A stretch of 13,856 nt of DNA from Polaromonas sp. (GTDB taxonomy: Bacteria > Pseudomonadota > Gammaproteobacteria > Burkholderiales > Burkholderiaceae_C). The translations under genes and the position numbers were made by a program. The notes under the pieces are model-generated. The model made no database searches. It had not been told where the DNA came from and was given only the letters and a program-made list of their open reading frames with translations. The stretch lies in the NCBI GenBank assembly GCA_023259235.1, contig JAHFQQ010000010.1, forward strand, positions 8,696-22,551, given 5' to 3'. How positions within the stretch are numbered: position 1 is the stretch's first letter; each line of letters starts with the position of its first letter. Positions 12,966 to 13,856 of this stretch are shown one piece after another.

Positions 12966-13152
12966 CGACCAGCGGTGTTTTGGCCAGGCCCTGGATCAAG
13001 GTGTGACGCGAGTTGTACCGTCGGTCTGCGTAGGCCTTGCTTGTGCCGTGGGTTTGTACATCCAAAACACTTCGGTGGCACAATCAGGGCTGTTTCTGAA
13101 GCCCCTTCCTGCCACAGTTGCATCCGCTAATCGGCCAAGCCGTGCTGCGGAA

Positions 13153-13164
13153 GGTTAATTAACC
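13153..13164. promoter_or_regulatory. 12-base perfect palindrome upstream of sucA
   Basis: GGTTAATTAACC is its own reverse complement and lies 38 bases before the sucA start. It is a strong operator candidate by form and place. I cannot assign a regulator. The rest of the 237-base gap (12966-13202) shows no clear gene and only weak promoter matches. Confidence 0.4.
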
Positions 13165-13171
13165 CGCTCAA

Positions 13172-13188
13172 GCTTCCCCAAGGGAAGC
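13172..13188 (+). promoter_or_regulatory. Perfect hairpin abutting the sucA ribosome site
   Basis: GCTTCCC-CAA-GGGAAGC has seven-base arms and a three-base loop. Its last base is directly followed by GGAGG (13189-13193), the ribosome site of sucA, nine bases before the ATG. In the message the hairpin would stand right against the Shine-Dalgarno sequence, where it may guard the 5' end, place the ribosome, or respond to a factor. There is no T-run, so it is not an ordinary terminator. Confidence 0.5.
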
Positions 13189-13202
13189 GGAGGTCAGCAT
13201 AT

Positions 13203-13856
13203 ATGAGTTCCAGCTCGCAGACACCTGCGTCAGCACCGGCGTCCAGTGTCTACATGGCCTATCAAGGCAACACCTATCTTTTCGGCGGCAATGCGCCCTA
13301 TGTCGAAGAGATGTACGAAAACTACCTTTCCAACCCCGCAAGCGTGCCTGGCTCATGGCGCGATTATTTCGACGCCTTGCAGCATGTTCCTGCGGTCGAC
13401 GGCAGCAGCGCCCGCGATGTGCCACACCAGCCGGTGATCAATGCTTTTGCCGAACGGGCAAGGCAGGGTCCCGCCAAGGTTGTCATGGTGGCCGGCGCCG
13501 ATAGTGAAATGGGCCGCAAGCGCACACTGGTTCAACAGGTCATTGCGACCTACCGCAATATTGGAGCCCGTTGGGCGGATCTCGATCCTCTCAAACGCAT
13601 TGAGCGTGAGGACATCCCCGAGCTGAACTTGTCCTTTTATGGATTCAGCGATGCCGACCAGGAGGCCGTATTCAATACCAGCAATACGTTCTTCGGCAAG
13701 GCCACCATGACGCTGCGGGAACTGATGAATGCACTGCATGAAACCTACTGCGGCACAATCGGCGCCGAGTACATGTACATCACCGATCAGAGCCAGAAGC
13801 GCTGGTGGCAGCAAAAGCTCGAGAGCATCCGCAGCAAGCCCAACTTTACCAAGGAA
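13203..13856 (+). CDS. sucA: 2-oxoglutarate dehydrogenase E1 component, N-terminal part (runs off the window)
   Basis: The visible 218 residues belong to the thiamine-diphosphate E1 subunit that decarboxylates 2-oxoglutarate in the TCA cycle; the full protein is about 950 residues. The short N-terminal domain typical of SucA is clear: NTYLFGGNAPYVEEMYENYL followed by NPASVPGSWRDYFDAL, which helps bind the E2 core. Later segments also fit: DLDPLKR, then NTSNTFFGKATMTLRELM and YCGTIGAEYMYITD, all hallmark of E1o rather than of pyruvate E1. The thiamine-binding GDG motif lies beyond the window. ATG at 13203 has GGAGG nine bases upstream. The gene has its own 237-base leader after prpE, so it probably starts a separate sucAB-lpd transcript. 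Confidence 0.95.
   Translation, partial: MSSSSQTPASAPASSVYMAYQGNTYLFGGNAPYVEEMYENYLSNPASVPGSWRDYFDALQHVPAVDGSSARDVPHQPVINAFAERARQGPAKVVMVAGADSEMGRKRTLVQQVIATYRNIGARWADLDPLKRIEREDIPELNLSFYGFSDADQEAVFNTSNTFFGKATMTLRELMNALHETYCGTIGAEYMYITDQSQKRWWQQKLESIRSKPNFTKE

Noticed and set aside
13076..13090. TGGCAC...GC spacing like a sigma-54 promoter upstream of sucA
   Set aside because: The GG and GC dinucleotides are correctly spaced, but TTGC is GGGC here and sucA is a housekeeping gene; one such match is expected by chance.
1..13856. tRNA genes, rRNA, CRISPR arrays, IS elements, prophage or attachment sites
   Set aside because: None of the usual signatures (T-loop GTTCGA pattern, regularly spaced direct repeats, transposase motifs or integrase motifs) was seen on reading.

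Overview
The window looks like chromosomal DNA of a betaproteobacterium of the order Burkholderiales, most likely the family Comamonadaceae (Polaromonas/Rhodoferax-like). This is inferred from the high GC content, dense ATGA gene overlaps, the style of the encoded proteins and the gene set: a prpE/acuI pair, sucA, a peroxiredoxin-glutaredoxin fusion, and an MlaE/MCE transporter. No rRNA, tRNA, CRISPR array, transposase or phage gene is visible. Most of the window is ordinary housekeeping or accessory metabolism, with one decayed stretch near the middle.

Layout. 1-1753 (minus strand): a heme-copper terminal oxidase, subunit II followed by the first 99 codons of subunit I, preceded by an exported NlpC/P60 cell-wall peptidase. 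1754-2004: a divergent, AT-rich promoter region. 2005-6052 (plus strand): a soluble PQQ-type sugar dehydrogenase, then a lipid-transport-like cluster made of an MlaE-family permease, an MCE substrate-binding protein, an uncharacterised lipoprotein and an uncharacterised 100-residue protein. The last three overlap by ATGA junctions. No ATPase gene is present in or beside the cluster. 6173-6691: a conserved-looking small protein whose 3' end seems frameshifted. It converges with 6763-7503, a peroxiredoxin-glutaredoxin fusion on the minus strand. 7504-8293: about 790 bases without a convincing gene. 8294-8627: a TetR-type regulator that has lost its core and is frameshifted. 8653-9276: an isochorismatase-family hydrolase. 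9518-9847: a small exported protein built from 11-residue repeats. 10049-12965: an acuI-prpE operon (acrylyl-CoA reductase and propionyl-CoA synthetase). 13203-end: the start of sucA, the E1 subunit of 2-oxoglutarate dehydrogenase, with a palindrome and a hairpin just before its ribosome binding site.

How the genes fit together. acuI and prpE together could turn acrylate or 3-hydroxypropionate-derived acrylyl-CoA into propionyl-CoA and activate free propionate, feeding central carbon metabolism next to sucA. The MlaE/MCE cluster probably moves lipids or other hydrophobic molecules between the membranes and must borrow an ATPase from elsewhere. The two uncharacterised proteins locked to it are the best candidates for something undescribed. 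Several short inverted repeats of the form GCTAT...ATAGC are scattered through the window; one sits inside the signal-peptide codons of the sugar dehydrogenase gene.
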